This document shows positions 1 to 8,746 of a stretch of 64,000 nucleotides of DNA, one piece after another. Made by a program: the position numbers and the translations under genes. Each line of letters begins with the position of its first letter. The stretch's first letter is position 1. The notes below the pieces were generated by a model. The model saw only the letters and a list, made by a program, of their open reading frames with translations, made no database searches and was not told the DNA's origin. Source of the stretch: an uncultured Allomuricauda sp. (GTDB lineage: Bacteria > Bacteroidota > Bacteroidia > Flavobacteriales > Flavobacteriaceae); the NCBI RefSeq assembly GCF_947495325.1, contig NZ_CANLYK010000003.1, positions 62,001 through 126,000 of the forward strand, read 5' to 3'.

Positions 1-26
1 TTTATTCTACATATTTAGTTGTTAGA

Positions 27-60
27 GGACTATTGACTACCTTTTTATGGACAATAGTCC
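27..60 (-). terminator. Inverted repeat GGACTATTG...CAATAGTCC downstream of the PL7 gene, possible operon end
   Basis: Perfect 9-bp arms (27-35 / 52-60) with a 16-nt loop, just 3' of the minus-strand PL7 CDS; no clear U-tract. Confidence 0.35.
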
Positions 61-93
61 CCATTTTAACCAAACTAACTCAAAAAAAGATCA

Positions 94-1002
94 TCAATGT
101 TCAACCTGTAATTCATAAATTTTCACCTTGGCAAATGCTCCTTCATCCCTTGTCTGAAAATAGTTTCCTGCTTTGAAGTAATTTTCAAACACACCCCATC
201 TTCTAATACTTGCATCGTCGTATACAGCGAATTCATTTTTATTCAAAGACACTACCATTTTGCCATTGGTAACCTTAACTTCTATATAAAATTTTCCAAA
301 TCCTACTTCCTCCTCAAACGTATGACCCTTATCATCACCCCATGCTTCCTCATGTAATATTCCTTCTTGGGTGGCCGCTAGAGATTTAAGTACTTTTGTC
401 TTGACCCGAATTTTGCCCTTATCCCAGTAAATTTTCAAAATTGGAGGTGCATTATTGTCCTTTTGCCCTATCAAGTCTCGTTGCTCATTGGTCAGTCTAC
501 CATGAATCTGCAAAATAATAACTTTATGATATTTTCCATTCTTGTCCCTAGACACTTCATCCATGGCCATTTTGGCTTTTAAAACACCACCTTGGGCAAA
601 TGTCCAGTTTACATTATCATCTCCTGGAACCATCTGCTCCCGCAATTCTGACCTAGAATATTTTGTATTAGCCGTTGTGGCGTCACTTGGATAGGCATAA
701 AAAACCAATGCTCCAGAAACAGAGTCATTGTACATAAATGGCTTCAATGTTTCATTCGTTGCATAATCCAAAATCTCCGGTGGTTCCACACTCACAGCTC
801 CACCTTTTCCTTTTCCTTCAGGAATGGTAACTTTCCAGTGGGATAAATCAATGTCAGGAAGCCTTAACTTCTTCTTCTTTTTGTGTTTTTCAATTTTTGT
901 CTTCGACTCTGCAACGCTACTTTTCTTTTTTTGAGAAGTAGCGTTAACAGATAGAAAAATTAGTATAGCAAATACCAATAAGTCTTTTCGAAGTTTTTTC
1001 AT
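94..1002 (-). CDS. Alginate lyase, PL7 family (alginate_lyase2 fold)
   Basis: N-terminal signal sequence; PL7-like motifs RSELREQ, QIHG and YFKAGNYFQ. Confidence 0.9.
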   Translation of the reverse strand: MKKLRKDLLVFAILIFLSVNATSQKKKSSVAESKTKIEKHKKKKKLRLPDIDLSHWKVTIPEGKGKGGAVSVEPPEILDYATNETLKPFMYNDSVSGALVFYAYPSDATTANTKYSRSELREQMVPGDDNVNWTFAQGGVLKAKMAMDEVSRDKNGKYHKVIILQIHGRLTNEQRDLIGQKDNNAPPILKIYWDKGKIRVKTKVLKSLAATQEGILHEEAWGDDKGHTFEEEVGFGKFYIEVKVTNGKMVVSLNKNEFAVYDDASIRRWGVFENYFKAGNYFQTRDEGAFAKVKIYELQVEH

Positions 1003-1013
1003 TAAAATTAAAA

Positions 1014-2525
1014 TTATTGGGCAATAACCTTTACATTATCTATATAGGCATCTTTTGGCGTAACCGCATAAAACATTACGGCAACCTCACCACTATCAGG
1101 AGCGGTAAATGGTATTTGAACCAATGTTCCAAAATCATCTGTAGTATCCGAGAATTTACCTTCTGCAATAAACCCTTCATGAAAACCTAAATTATCTCCA
1201 ATATTATCAACGGCATCTGCCCCATCATCATAATGTTCGCCTAGTATTAAACCTACTACATTTCTTCCTCCTATTGGATCGGTTCCGCTATCATCTTTGA
1301 TAGCATATTGATACTCTAAGACATAATTAGCGCCAGGAGTTAGAATAAGTTCTTGATATGCATATCTGGAACTTGAAGATCTTAATTCTCCTCCAGATTG
1401 ACTTGAAGACCACTTGGCCCCTCTTGTTTTGCCTCCAGTATCATTTCCATCGATATCAAAATCAGAACCATCAGAACTTGATCCAAAAGGATTAGTGTCA
1501 CCATCTGTAAATGTTTGCCATTTCCAGAAATCCTGATTATCCTCAAAATCACCATTTATAATGGTTGAACCAGTAGTTCTAGGCATGTAAATATTATCAA
1601 CTGTTATAGTAGCATGATCATTTGCAGTTCCAGTAGCACCCAATTCAAAGATAATTGAATCAAACTGAGAAACTGGAGATGAGAAATCAGAGGCTAAATC
1701 AAGATCAAAGCTAGTCCATTCTCCATCTGTTAAATCTAAATCGTCGATTTCATGGTTTACCGTATTAGTTCCGTCTACCAATGTTATTTTCAATTTATCG
1801 ATACCCGTTGCAAAATCCGAATAAACATCAAAATGAATAACCTCAGCTCCAACACCACTGTAAAATGCATCAGCAACAACCACTTCATCACTCAATTCAA
1901 CTACTCCTGTTTCACTATGTAGTCGTGAAAATTCCAGTAAGGTATTTCCAGAATCTTGTATTACTTCCTTACCCCCTGATCCATCTGCACCAATCGGAAA
2001 ACTGGAATCGGTATAAATATTAAAAATATTATACTGCTTAGCTGTTGGCGAATCTGCGGCCGTTTCTATAGATTCTACTGTATGATCTACGGTTATATCT
2101 TGCGTTTTAACGATATCCGCATAACCATCGGCCTTTGTTGTTACCGTTATCGTATAGTCTGCCGACTCTTCCACGTTAGAATAATCATGGATAGTACTCT
2201 CTCCTTGTACTGTGGTAACGGGATTACTTCCGTCACCAAAATCCACAACATAGGTATCAACACCAACCGTTAGAGGTGATACAGTTATAATTGTACCATC
2301 TCCACTTGCCTCCGCTGAAAAACTGGAAAACACAGCGGTTGTAGAACTGTCTGCACCTGACGAAACCTCTGGAGCCACTCGTGTAAACTCATCCTCTTCA
2401 TCACATGCTATTATAAGCCCAATTACCAAAAGAGCTCCTATTCCTTTTTTTATTAAATTCATAATCTTATTTATTTGTTTGTTTATCTCTGTCAAAGTCT
2501 GTTTTACTTTATAAAGCATAAACAT
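1014..2525 (-). CDS. PKD-domain surface lipoprotein, candidate alginate-binding protein (SusE/F position)
   Basis: Internal lipoprotein start MNLIKKGIGALLVIGLIIAC (ATG about 2462) is a more likely start than the ORF-track start; PKD-like VVDFGDGSNPVTTVQGESTIHDYS; C-terminal beta-sandwich-like module. Confidence 0.7.
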   Translation of the reverse strand: MFMLYKVKQTLTEINKQINKIMNLIKKGIGALLVIGLIIACDEEDEFTRVAPEVSSGADSSTTAVFSSFSAEASGDGTIITVSPLTVGVDTYVVDFGDGSNPVTTVQGESTIHDYSNVEESADYTITVTTKADGYADIVKTQDITVDHTVESIETAADSPTAKQYNIFNIYTDSSFPIGADGSGGKEVIQDSGNTLLEFSRLHSETGVVELSDEVVVADAFYSGVGAEVIHFDVYSDFATGIDKLKITLVDGTNTVNHEIDDLDLTDGEWTSFDLDLASDFSSPVSQFDSIIFELGATGTANDHATITVDNIYMPRTTGSTIINGDFEDNQDFWKWQTFTDGDTNPFGSSSDGSDFDIDGNDTGGKTRGAKWSSSQSGGELRSSSSRYAYQELILTPGANYVLEYQYAIKDDSGTDPIGGRNVVGLILGEHYDDGADAVDNIGDNLGFHEGFIAEGKFSDTTDDFGTLVQIPFTAPDSGEVAVMFYAVTPKDAYIDNVKVIAQ

Positions 2526-2552
2526 TATACTTATCAGATATGTTACTAGAGA

Positions 2553-3359
2553 TTAATCAATTCTTTCTATACTTATCTTAGAATATCTACATTCAGTACC
2601 ATCGTATTCAATATTGAATCGCATGTTCTCCGTATTTTCTCCAGTTGCAAACCTAACCGAATACTCTTCATATGCTGAGGCAGAGGAGGATAGTGGGATG
2701 TCTTCACTTAAAAAGTCTTCACCTGTATCCCCATCTTCAATTAAGAGTTGTCCAGCAGAACTACCCGTGCTTTTACTCACATACCAAAAAACTATCTCAT
2801 ACTGCGCATCAGCTACCACACGAATAGTTTGATCAAGAAATTGGGAAGAGCTACTAATTTTAGCTCCTCCATTACCTTCTGGTGGTGATGGATCAGAACT
2901 ACCTGAATACGTACTTGTACCTCTACCACCACCCCATGGTGTTCTTGGATCGCATAAAAAGTCTGGACATTCAAAAGCAGCTACTAATTCATCAACAACT
3001 TCAACGTCTAGGGTAATTGTAGATATTTCACCATTACTATCAGAGGCTGTTAAGGTAACAGGGAAAATACCTTCACCTTCAAAAGTGTGTGATGGATCTC
3101 TTTCTGTTGAAGTAACTCCTCCTCCAAAATCCCATAGATAAGTATTGGCTTCCGAAGAAAGATCAGTGAAGTATAGTATTGTGAAATCATCTTGATCGGC
3201 AGTATAATCAAAATTTGCCTCCGGAAATACAGTATCTGCTTTAGAACCTGTATCCGGCAAATCATCTCTAAAAAGATCAGTGCCAACACAACTAACAGCA
3301 AAAATAGCTATCATGAGCACCAACGTTATTTTTCGGAAAAATTTTACTTGATTTTTCAT
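2553..3359 (-). CDS. PKD-domain lipoprotein, candidate glycan-binding protein
   Basis: Lipobox-like VSC; PKD motif YLWDFGGGVTSTERDPSHTF; C-terminal CBM-like region. Confidence 0.7.
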   Translation of the reverse strand: MKNQVKFFRKITLVLMIAIFAVSCVGTDLFRDDLPDTGSKADTVFPEANFDYTADQDDFTILYFTDLSSEANTYLWDFGGGVTSTERDPSHTFEGEGIFPVTLTASDSNGEISTITLDVEVVDELVAAFECPDFLCDPRTPWGGGRGTSTYSGSSDPSPPEGNGGAKISSSSQFLDQTIRVVADAQYEIVFWYVSKSTGSSAGQLLIEDGDTGEDFLSEDIPLSSSASAYEEYSVRFATGENTENMRFNIEYDGTECRYSKISIERID

Positions 3360-3377
3360 AGTTTAAATTTTTGAGTA

Positions 3378-4841
3378 TTAATATCCTGGATTTTGAGTTA
3401 GAAGGCCTCCACTAATGTTAATTTCACTGGCAGGTATTGGTAACAATAATTTTCTGGCATCAAAGACATAATCCATTTCGATTGCGTGTGCACTTAGTAC
3501 TGCATCTGCAACGCCAAACCTTAACAGGTCAAACCAACGTTGGTTTTCAAAAGCAAGTTCTACTCTTCTTTCCAACAAAAGATCATCTTGAGTAATTGAA
3601 GTTACAGTATCAGTTAAACCAGCTCTGTCTCTTACCATTTGAAAAGAAGCTAGTGCTGCAGTATCATTGGTAGACGCTCCCCCAGCCATAATGGCCTCGA
3701 CATGCATTAACAATACATCGGCATATCGTAAAGCAATGTAATCGTTACCTGCATCACGTCCCGCCCCATATGTTGGCGGTACCGTGGTTATATCGGATCC
3801 TTCTGGCAAAAACTTAATTACCTCATTTGACAAACCAAAGGTAACATAAGAAAGCGCTGTTCTATCTCCACCTGCTGCTGCAAAATCTACAATAAGATTA
3901 TCATTAACTATATTTTGACCATCTTCTGCACCAACACGTGTGGATGAAGTAAATTCAGCTGAAAAACCTTGGCTTTCCAACTGGTTACCGGAAATATATT
4001 GAATAGCAAATATGACTTCACTATTTGCAGATGCATCATATTCCTCCTCGGTCCCTGAATAAAATACGTCATTAAAATCAGGCTCTAAAGAGAAATTTCC
4101 ACTATTAACTATGTCTTCGCATAACTGCCGTGCACCGGTATAGTTAGGATTATCCTGAGTAAGATATACCTTTGCCAAAATACCTTGTGCAGCCGCTCTA
4201 GAAGCTCTTATTACATTTGAATTATCCAAAACACTTATTGCCTCTTGCAAATCTGCAATGATTTGAGCATAAATCTCTGACTCGGGCGTTCTAATAAATG
4301 GTGTCTCTTTATCATCTGGTGATACTACTTCTGTAACCAGAGGCACATCACTAAATAAGCGAACCAGTTTGAAGTACGCATAAGCTCTTAAAAATTTAGC
4401 TTCTGCAGTATATCTTGCTTGATTACCAGTATCTGCAATATCAATAAAGTTCAAAACATTGTTTGCTCTAAAAATAACCTCGTACATAGAAGCGTAGTAA
4501 TCCTCAACTTCTACGTTGTTAGCATTAACAAGATAACGGTGAAAATCAGCCTTTGAGCCTTCTGTGGTAGCGTTTCTTGTATTATCGGTTCTATGTTCTG
4601 TTAGAAGGTGCTCAAATTGCACTCCCCTATTTGTCGTTGCTTCATTTGAATTTGTAGCATCATTTACACCTTGAATGGCATCATAAATCCCCATAAGTCC
4701 AGAAAACACGTCAGCATCCGTTTGAAAGAATGAATCTACAGTAACTACAGAGTCTGGAACTGGGTTTAAAAATTCTTCTGTATCACAGGAGAGAAAAAGA
4801 GACCCTGTGAAAGCAAAAATTAGATATTTTATATTTTTCAT
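3378..4841 (-). CDS. SusD/RagB-like nutrient-binding outer-membrane lipoprotein
   Basis: Lipoprotein signal; SusD-type RYTAEAKFLRAYAYFKLVRLFSDVPLVT and C-terminal LLLPIPASEINISGGLLTQNPGY; directly follows SusC. Confidence 0.95.
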   Translation of the reverse strand: MKNIKYLIFAFTGSLFLSCDTEEFLNPVPDSVVTVDSFFQTDADVFSGLMGIYDAIQGVNDATNSNEATTNRGVQFEHLLTEHRTDNTRNATTEGSKADFHRYLVNANNVEVEDYYASMYEVIFRANNVLNFIDIADTGNQARYTAEAKFLRAYAYFKLVRLFSDVPLVTEVVSPDDKETPFIRTPESEIYAQIIADLQEAISVLDNSNVIRASRAAAQGILAKVYLTQDNPNYTGARQLCEDIVNSGNFSLEPDFNDVFYSGTEEEYDASANSEVIFAIQYISGNQLESQGFSAEFTSSTRVGAEDGQNIVNDNLIVDFAAAGGDRTALSYVTFGLSNEVIKFLPEGSDITTVPPTYGAGRDAGNDYIALRYADVLLMHVEAIMAGGASTNDTAALASFQMVRDRAGLTDTVTSITQDDLLLERRVELAFENQRWFDLLRFGVADAVLSAHAIEMDYVFDARKLLLPIPASEINISGGLLTQNPGY

Positions 4842-4862
4842 AATATATTTTCTTTACTAAAA

Positions 4863-7800
4863 TTAAAAGTCAATGTTCAAACCAAGTGTAACCGTTCTAA
4901 ATATTGGTGTACCCGCTCTTTGGGATCCAAAAGCCCTTACATTACCATTATCATCATGCTCTGGATTAAAACCGTGATAATCATCAGCAGTGATGTAAAT
5001 CAAATTCTGGCCAGTAACATAAAGTCTTACTCCATTCAATCCAATACGTGATACGACATCTTTTGAAAAGTTATACCCTACGTTTACGTTACGTAGAGAA
5101 AAATAGTCTGAGCTTGCTATTACATCACTGGTCACAACTTTTCTTTGAATGAAGGACACATCGGGGACAAGACCAGCTGCTACAGCCTCCTCAGCACCTG
5201 TGCCTCTAGTCGTATTACCAAACCAGTTAAAGAAATACTCATCTCCAATATTATTTACTTGACCACCTAACTGACCTTGTACCATAAAAGAAATGTCGAA
5301 GTCGCCAATTTTAAATTCGTTCGTGAAACTGTAGATCAAATCAGGATAAGGATCTCCTAAAATGGTTTTATCCTCTTCAGTAATTAAGCCGTCACCATTT
5401 AAATCTTTTACAATTGTTGCCCTTGACTCTCCATTTATTCTGTTCCAGGGACTGTCAACATACGTTGTTCTAAAAGAAGTTTCATCAAAAAGCTCTTCAT
5501 CAACAACAAAACCCCAGTAAGATGAGATAGGTTCACCTATTCGGTTTATCCATTGTGAATTTCTACCATAAGTATCTGAGATCAAAGCATTGTTAGAATC
5601 ACCAAAACTCAACAATTCATTTTGGTTAGTAGAAGCTATGAATGTAGAATTCCATCTGAAATTTTCAGTAACAATGTTCCTAGTTCTTAATTCAAATTCC
5701 AAACCTCGGTTCTGAACTTCTCCTAAGTTTACAATACCCTGGTTAAATCCAGTTAGATATGAAACAGGATTGTTCAAAAGCAGCTCATCACTGTTTCTTT
5801 GATAATAATCAATTGAACCTGAAATTCTATTCCCTGCAAATCCATAGTCCAAACCTATGGTTAGTTCTTTGGAAGCCTCCCATTGTAGATCGGGATTCGC
5901 AATATTAAGTGGAGAAGCACCTTGAGTTACACCATAGTTGGTATTTTGATTTAAGGCCAGGTAAGGCCATGCATTTGTTAGCGCATTTCCAACGTTAAAG
6001 TTCTCCGAACCTGTAAGTCCATAACTAGCTCTAAACTTTAAATTGCTTATCCAATCGGTATTAACCAAGAAATTTTCTTTGGCAACATTCCAACCAACTG
6101 ATACTGCAGGGAAATTACCCCACTTTGAATCAACACCAAAAACCGAACTACCATCTCGTCTAAAAGATGCATTGAATAAGTACTTATCTGCAAAGGCATA
6201 ATTAACTCGTGCAAAAAAACCTAGTTTGCTACGATTTGTGTTAAATTCAGTTACAATAGTATTTTCTGGATCGGCCCCATTCATGTTCTTAAGCCTATCA
6301 TCCGTAAATCCACTACCTGTGATTGTGCTAAACTCAGATCTTCTTTTCTGAATTGTTGCACCTGCCAATAAATTAAGGTCATGCTTCCCAAAATTCTTAC
6401 TATAATTTAAAGTGTTATCACTGATTAATCTTGTTCGATATCTATTATTTAAAGTATACTGTGACCTACTATCACCAGATTGATGATAATTTGTACCATC
6501 CCATCTTGTTTGTTTTCTTTGATCTATAGTTACACCCAAAGATGTTTTTGCCGTTAGACCATCGATAATTTCATAACTTAAGTATGTGGAACCATATAGT
6601 TTGGTATTAAAATCGTAATGCTCTCTCTCCACATATTGTTGGTACGGGTTTGAGTCACCTGATGTACGAGGTCTGGCATCACTTCCATTCCCATCTAAAT
6701 CCAGTTCAACCAAATGATCTTCCCAAAAGTAATCTCCGACACCAACATTTGGGTATACATCTCGATTAATAAACTGCAATGATTCTTCTGTATGGTAAAT
6801 AGGCAACCAAGGTGATTGACGAATTGGATTATGAATCGACGTTGGCAAACGTCTTTGCTTTGTGTAAGAAGGAGTCACACTAACACCAAACTTAATTTTT
6901 TCGCCAATTTTTGAATTGACCTTTAAATTACCTGTATACAATTTATAATCGTCAGTAATTACAACACCTTCATCATGCAGGTATCTCAAAGATGTACTGA
7001 AACTTGTATCCTCTGTTCCCCCTCTTGCTGAAAGTGAGTGACTGGTAACATTACCTCCATCAAAGAAAACATCTTGCCAATCTCTATTTACTCCTGTTGT
7101 CGCTACTAAAAGCTTTATATATTCCGATTCTTCCGAGAGTGTCCCCGTAACTGATTGCTCCAACGCCAACCATTCATCAATATTTTTTTTGTAATCCTCA
7201 CTGCCATGTGCTTGCTTAAATCCTGTGTAGGTTTGGTAGCTAAATTTTGTTTTCCCTGCTTTACCACTTTTAGTAGTAATTAAAATAACCCCATTTGCAC
7301 CTTCACTACCATAAATAGCAGCCGAGGCAGCATCCTTTAAAACTTCAAAAGACTCTACATCGTTCATATCAAGATTTCCTAGAAAATCTGAACTTACAAC
7401 AATACCGTCAACCACTAATGCCGGACCTGAATCCGCTGCAATTGACCCAACACCTCTAATGGTAATAGTGGGTGCCCCACCTGCTTCAGCATTGGTAGCT
7501 TGAATGTTTACACCGGATACCTGTCCGATAAGGGCGTCATCCACCCTAGATACTGCAATCTGATCTAAAGTTTCATTCACTACCTTGGAAATAGACCCAG
7601 TAACCGTCGATTTTTTCTGGGTACCATACCCAACGACAACCACTTCATCCAGTTCGCTAAGATCTTCAGCCATAACAATGTTTACCGTGGTCTGGCCGTT
7701 TACGATAACTTGTTGTGTAGCATAACCAATGTAGGAGAAAACCAAAACGTCTCCATTGCTTACCTGAATCGTGTAGTTACCATCAAAATCTGTTTGAGTT

Positions 7801-7976
7801 CCCCTGGTTGTGTCAAAAACAACCACGTTCGCCCCGGGAATCGGGACATTGTTCTCATCTGATACATTACCCGACAGACTATAGTTGTCCTGGGCAAATA
7901 ATTGAATATTGATCGACAATATTGCAATTAAAATTAGTTTTAATTTTAAATTCATTAGATATTTAGTTAATTTCAA
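4863..7976 (-). CDS. SusC/RagA-like TonB-dependent transporter
   Basis: Carboxypeptidase-regulatory-like N-domain (SGNVSDENNVPIPGANVVV), VVVGYGTQKKSTVTGSIS plug motif, ~1037 aa beta-barrel. Confidence 0.97.
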   Translation of the reverse strand: MKLTKYLMNLKLKLILIAILSINIQLFAQDNYSLSGNVSDENNVPIPGANVVVFDTTRGTQTDFDGNYTIQVSNGDVLVFSYIGYATQQVIVNGQTTVNIVMAEDLSELDEVVVVGYGTQKKSTVTGSISKVVNETLDQIAVSRVDDALIGQVSGVNIQATNAEAGGAPTITIRGVGSIAADSGPALVVDGIVVSSDFLGNLDMNDVESFEVLKDAASAAIYGSEGANGVILITTKSGKAGKTKFSYQTYTGFKQAHGSEDYKKNIDEWLALEQSVTGTLSEESEYIKLLVATTGVNRDWQDVFFDGGNVTSHSLSARGGTEDTSFSTSLRYLHDEGVVITDDYKLYTGNLKVNSKIGEKIKFGVSVTPSYTKQRRLPTSIHNPIRQSPWLPIYHTEESLQFINRDVYPNVGVGDYFWEDHLVELDLDGNGSDARPRTSGDSNPYQQYVEREHYDFNTKLYGSTYLSYEIIDGLTAKTSLGVTIDQRKQTRWDGTNYHQSGDSRSQYTLNNRYRTRLISDNTLNYSKNFGKHDLNLLAGATIQKRRSEFSTITGSGFTDDRLKNMNGADPENTIVTEFNTNRSKLGFFARVNYAFADKYLFNASFRRDGSSVFGVDSKWGNFPAVSVGWNVAKENFLVNTDWISNLKFRASYGLTGSENFNVGNALTNAWPYLALNQNTNYGVTQGASPLNIANPDLQWEASKELTIGLDYGFAGNRISGSIDYYQRNSDELLLNNPVSYLTGFNQGIVNLGEVQNRGLEFELRTRNIVTENFRWNSTFIASTNQNELLSFGDSNNALISDTYGRNSQWINRIGEPISSYWGFVVDEELFDETSFRTTYVDSPWNRINGESRATIVKDLNGDGLITEEDKTILGDPYPDLIYSFTNEFKIGDFDISFMVQGQLGGQVNNIGDEYFFNWFGNTTRGTGAEEAVAAGLVPDVSFIQRKVVTSDVIASSDYFSLRNVNVGYNFSKDVVSRIGLNGVRLYVTGQNLIYITADDYHGFNPEHDDNGNVRAFGSQRAGTPIFRTVTLGLNIDF

Positions 7977-8159
7977 AAAAAGTTGAGTTAATTAATCCTT
8001 ACTGTTGAGCATTCCGGCAAGAATAATTTTCTTTACTGTTCTACATTTTCATTAGGATTCTTAAAACACAATCTAAAATTTGCCTTCCACTTTTTAAATC
8101 TCTTAAAAACATAATAAAAATGTTAAGGTTAGTGCTTACTTCAAAAAGAAGTAAATTTT

Positions 8160-8187
8160 AAGAGGACAATAGTAAACTTATCCTCTT
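8160..8187 (-). other. Hairpin AAGAGGA...TCCTCTT in the predicted susC leader
   Basis: 7-bp perfect inverted repeat, 14-nt loop, between the operator/promoter (8246-8278) and the SusC ATG (7976). Confidence 0.35.
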
Positions 8188-8245
8188 TTCATTTAATCAT
8201 GGTTCCATAGTTTTAGTTTGTTAATTTCTTTTTTGGTAATCCAAT

Positions 8246-8278
8246 CTGGTTTACCAATTTGGTTTACCAAATATATGT
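8246..8278 (-). promoter_or_regulatory. Tandem operator-like motif plus -7 box upstream of the SusC operon
   Basis: CTGGTTTACCAA (8246-8257) and TTGGTTTACCAA (8259-8270), 13-bp period, followed by ATATATGT; minus strand reads TATATTTG (8268-8275), matching the Bacteroidota TAnnTTTG -7 element; near-identical copy at 13347-13380. Confidence 0.75.
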
Positions 8279-8352
8279 TATCTAAAAGTTAAATAAAAAC
8301 TTAATTTGGATTTAAATGTTAAAATTTTAAGACTAGACACAGTTTTGTGCCC

Positions 8353-8390
8353 AAAAAACACCAAGTATTTATTTTTATAGGTGCTTTTTT
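8353..8390 (-). terminator. Possible terminator overlapping the 3' end of the cupin gene
   Basis: Minus strand AAAAAAGCACC-loop-GGTGTTTTTT (bulged stem with A/T tracts) at the cupin stop codon. Confidence 0.35.
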
Positions 8391-8742
8391 ATCGGTTTTG
8401 CATGAAGTCTTCGCGGATTGGGCTAAAAACATCAATTAAAAACCCAGCTTCAAGGCATAGAGCACCGTGCATTACATGCGGAGGTATGTAGAAAGAATCC
8501 CCAGCATTAAGTATTTTGGTTTCGTCCCCAATAGTCAGTTTAAAGGAACCACTTACCACATAAGTTACTTGGGAATGATGGTGTTCGTGCATAACACCAA
8601 TTGCCCCTTTGGCAAATTTTACATTTACCAACATTATCTTGTCATCATATCCCATAATTTGTCTTTCAAGACCTTCACCTACTGTTTCCCATGGGATTTC
8701 ACTTCCTATTAAAAACTCCTTACTTGATCCAAAACTTTCCAT
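8389..8742 (-). CDS. kdgF: Cupin-domain protein, KdgF-like (unsaturated uronate linearisation)
   Basis: 117-aa cupin with HEHHHSQVTYVVSG metal-binding motif; located with PL6/PL17. Confidence 0.8.
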   Translation of the reverse strand: MESFGSSKEFLIGSEIPWETVGEGLERQIMGYDDKIMLVNVKFAKGAIGVMHEHHHSQVTYVVSGSFKLTIGDETKILNAGDSFYIPPHVMHGALCLEAGFLIDVFSPIREDFMQNR

Positions 8743-8746
8743 AAAA

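Noticed and set aside
49-8172. 10-mer GGACAATAGT present at 49-58 and 8163-8172, near both ends of the SusC-PL7 operon
   Set aside because: Short AT-rich word in two different hairpins; no further homology, most likely chance
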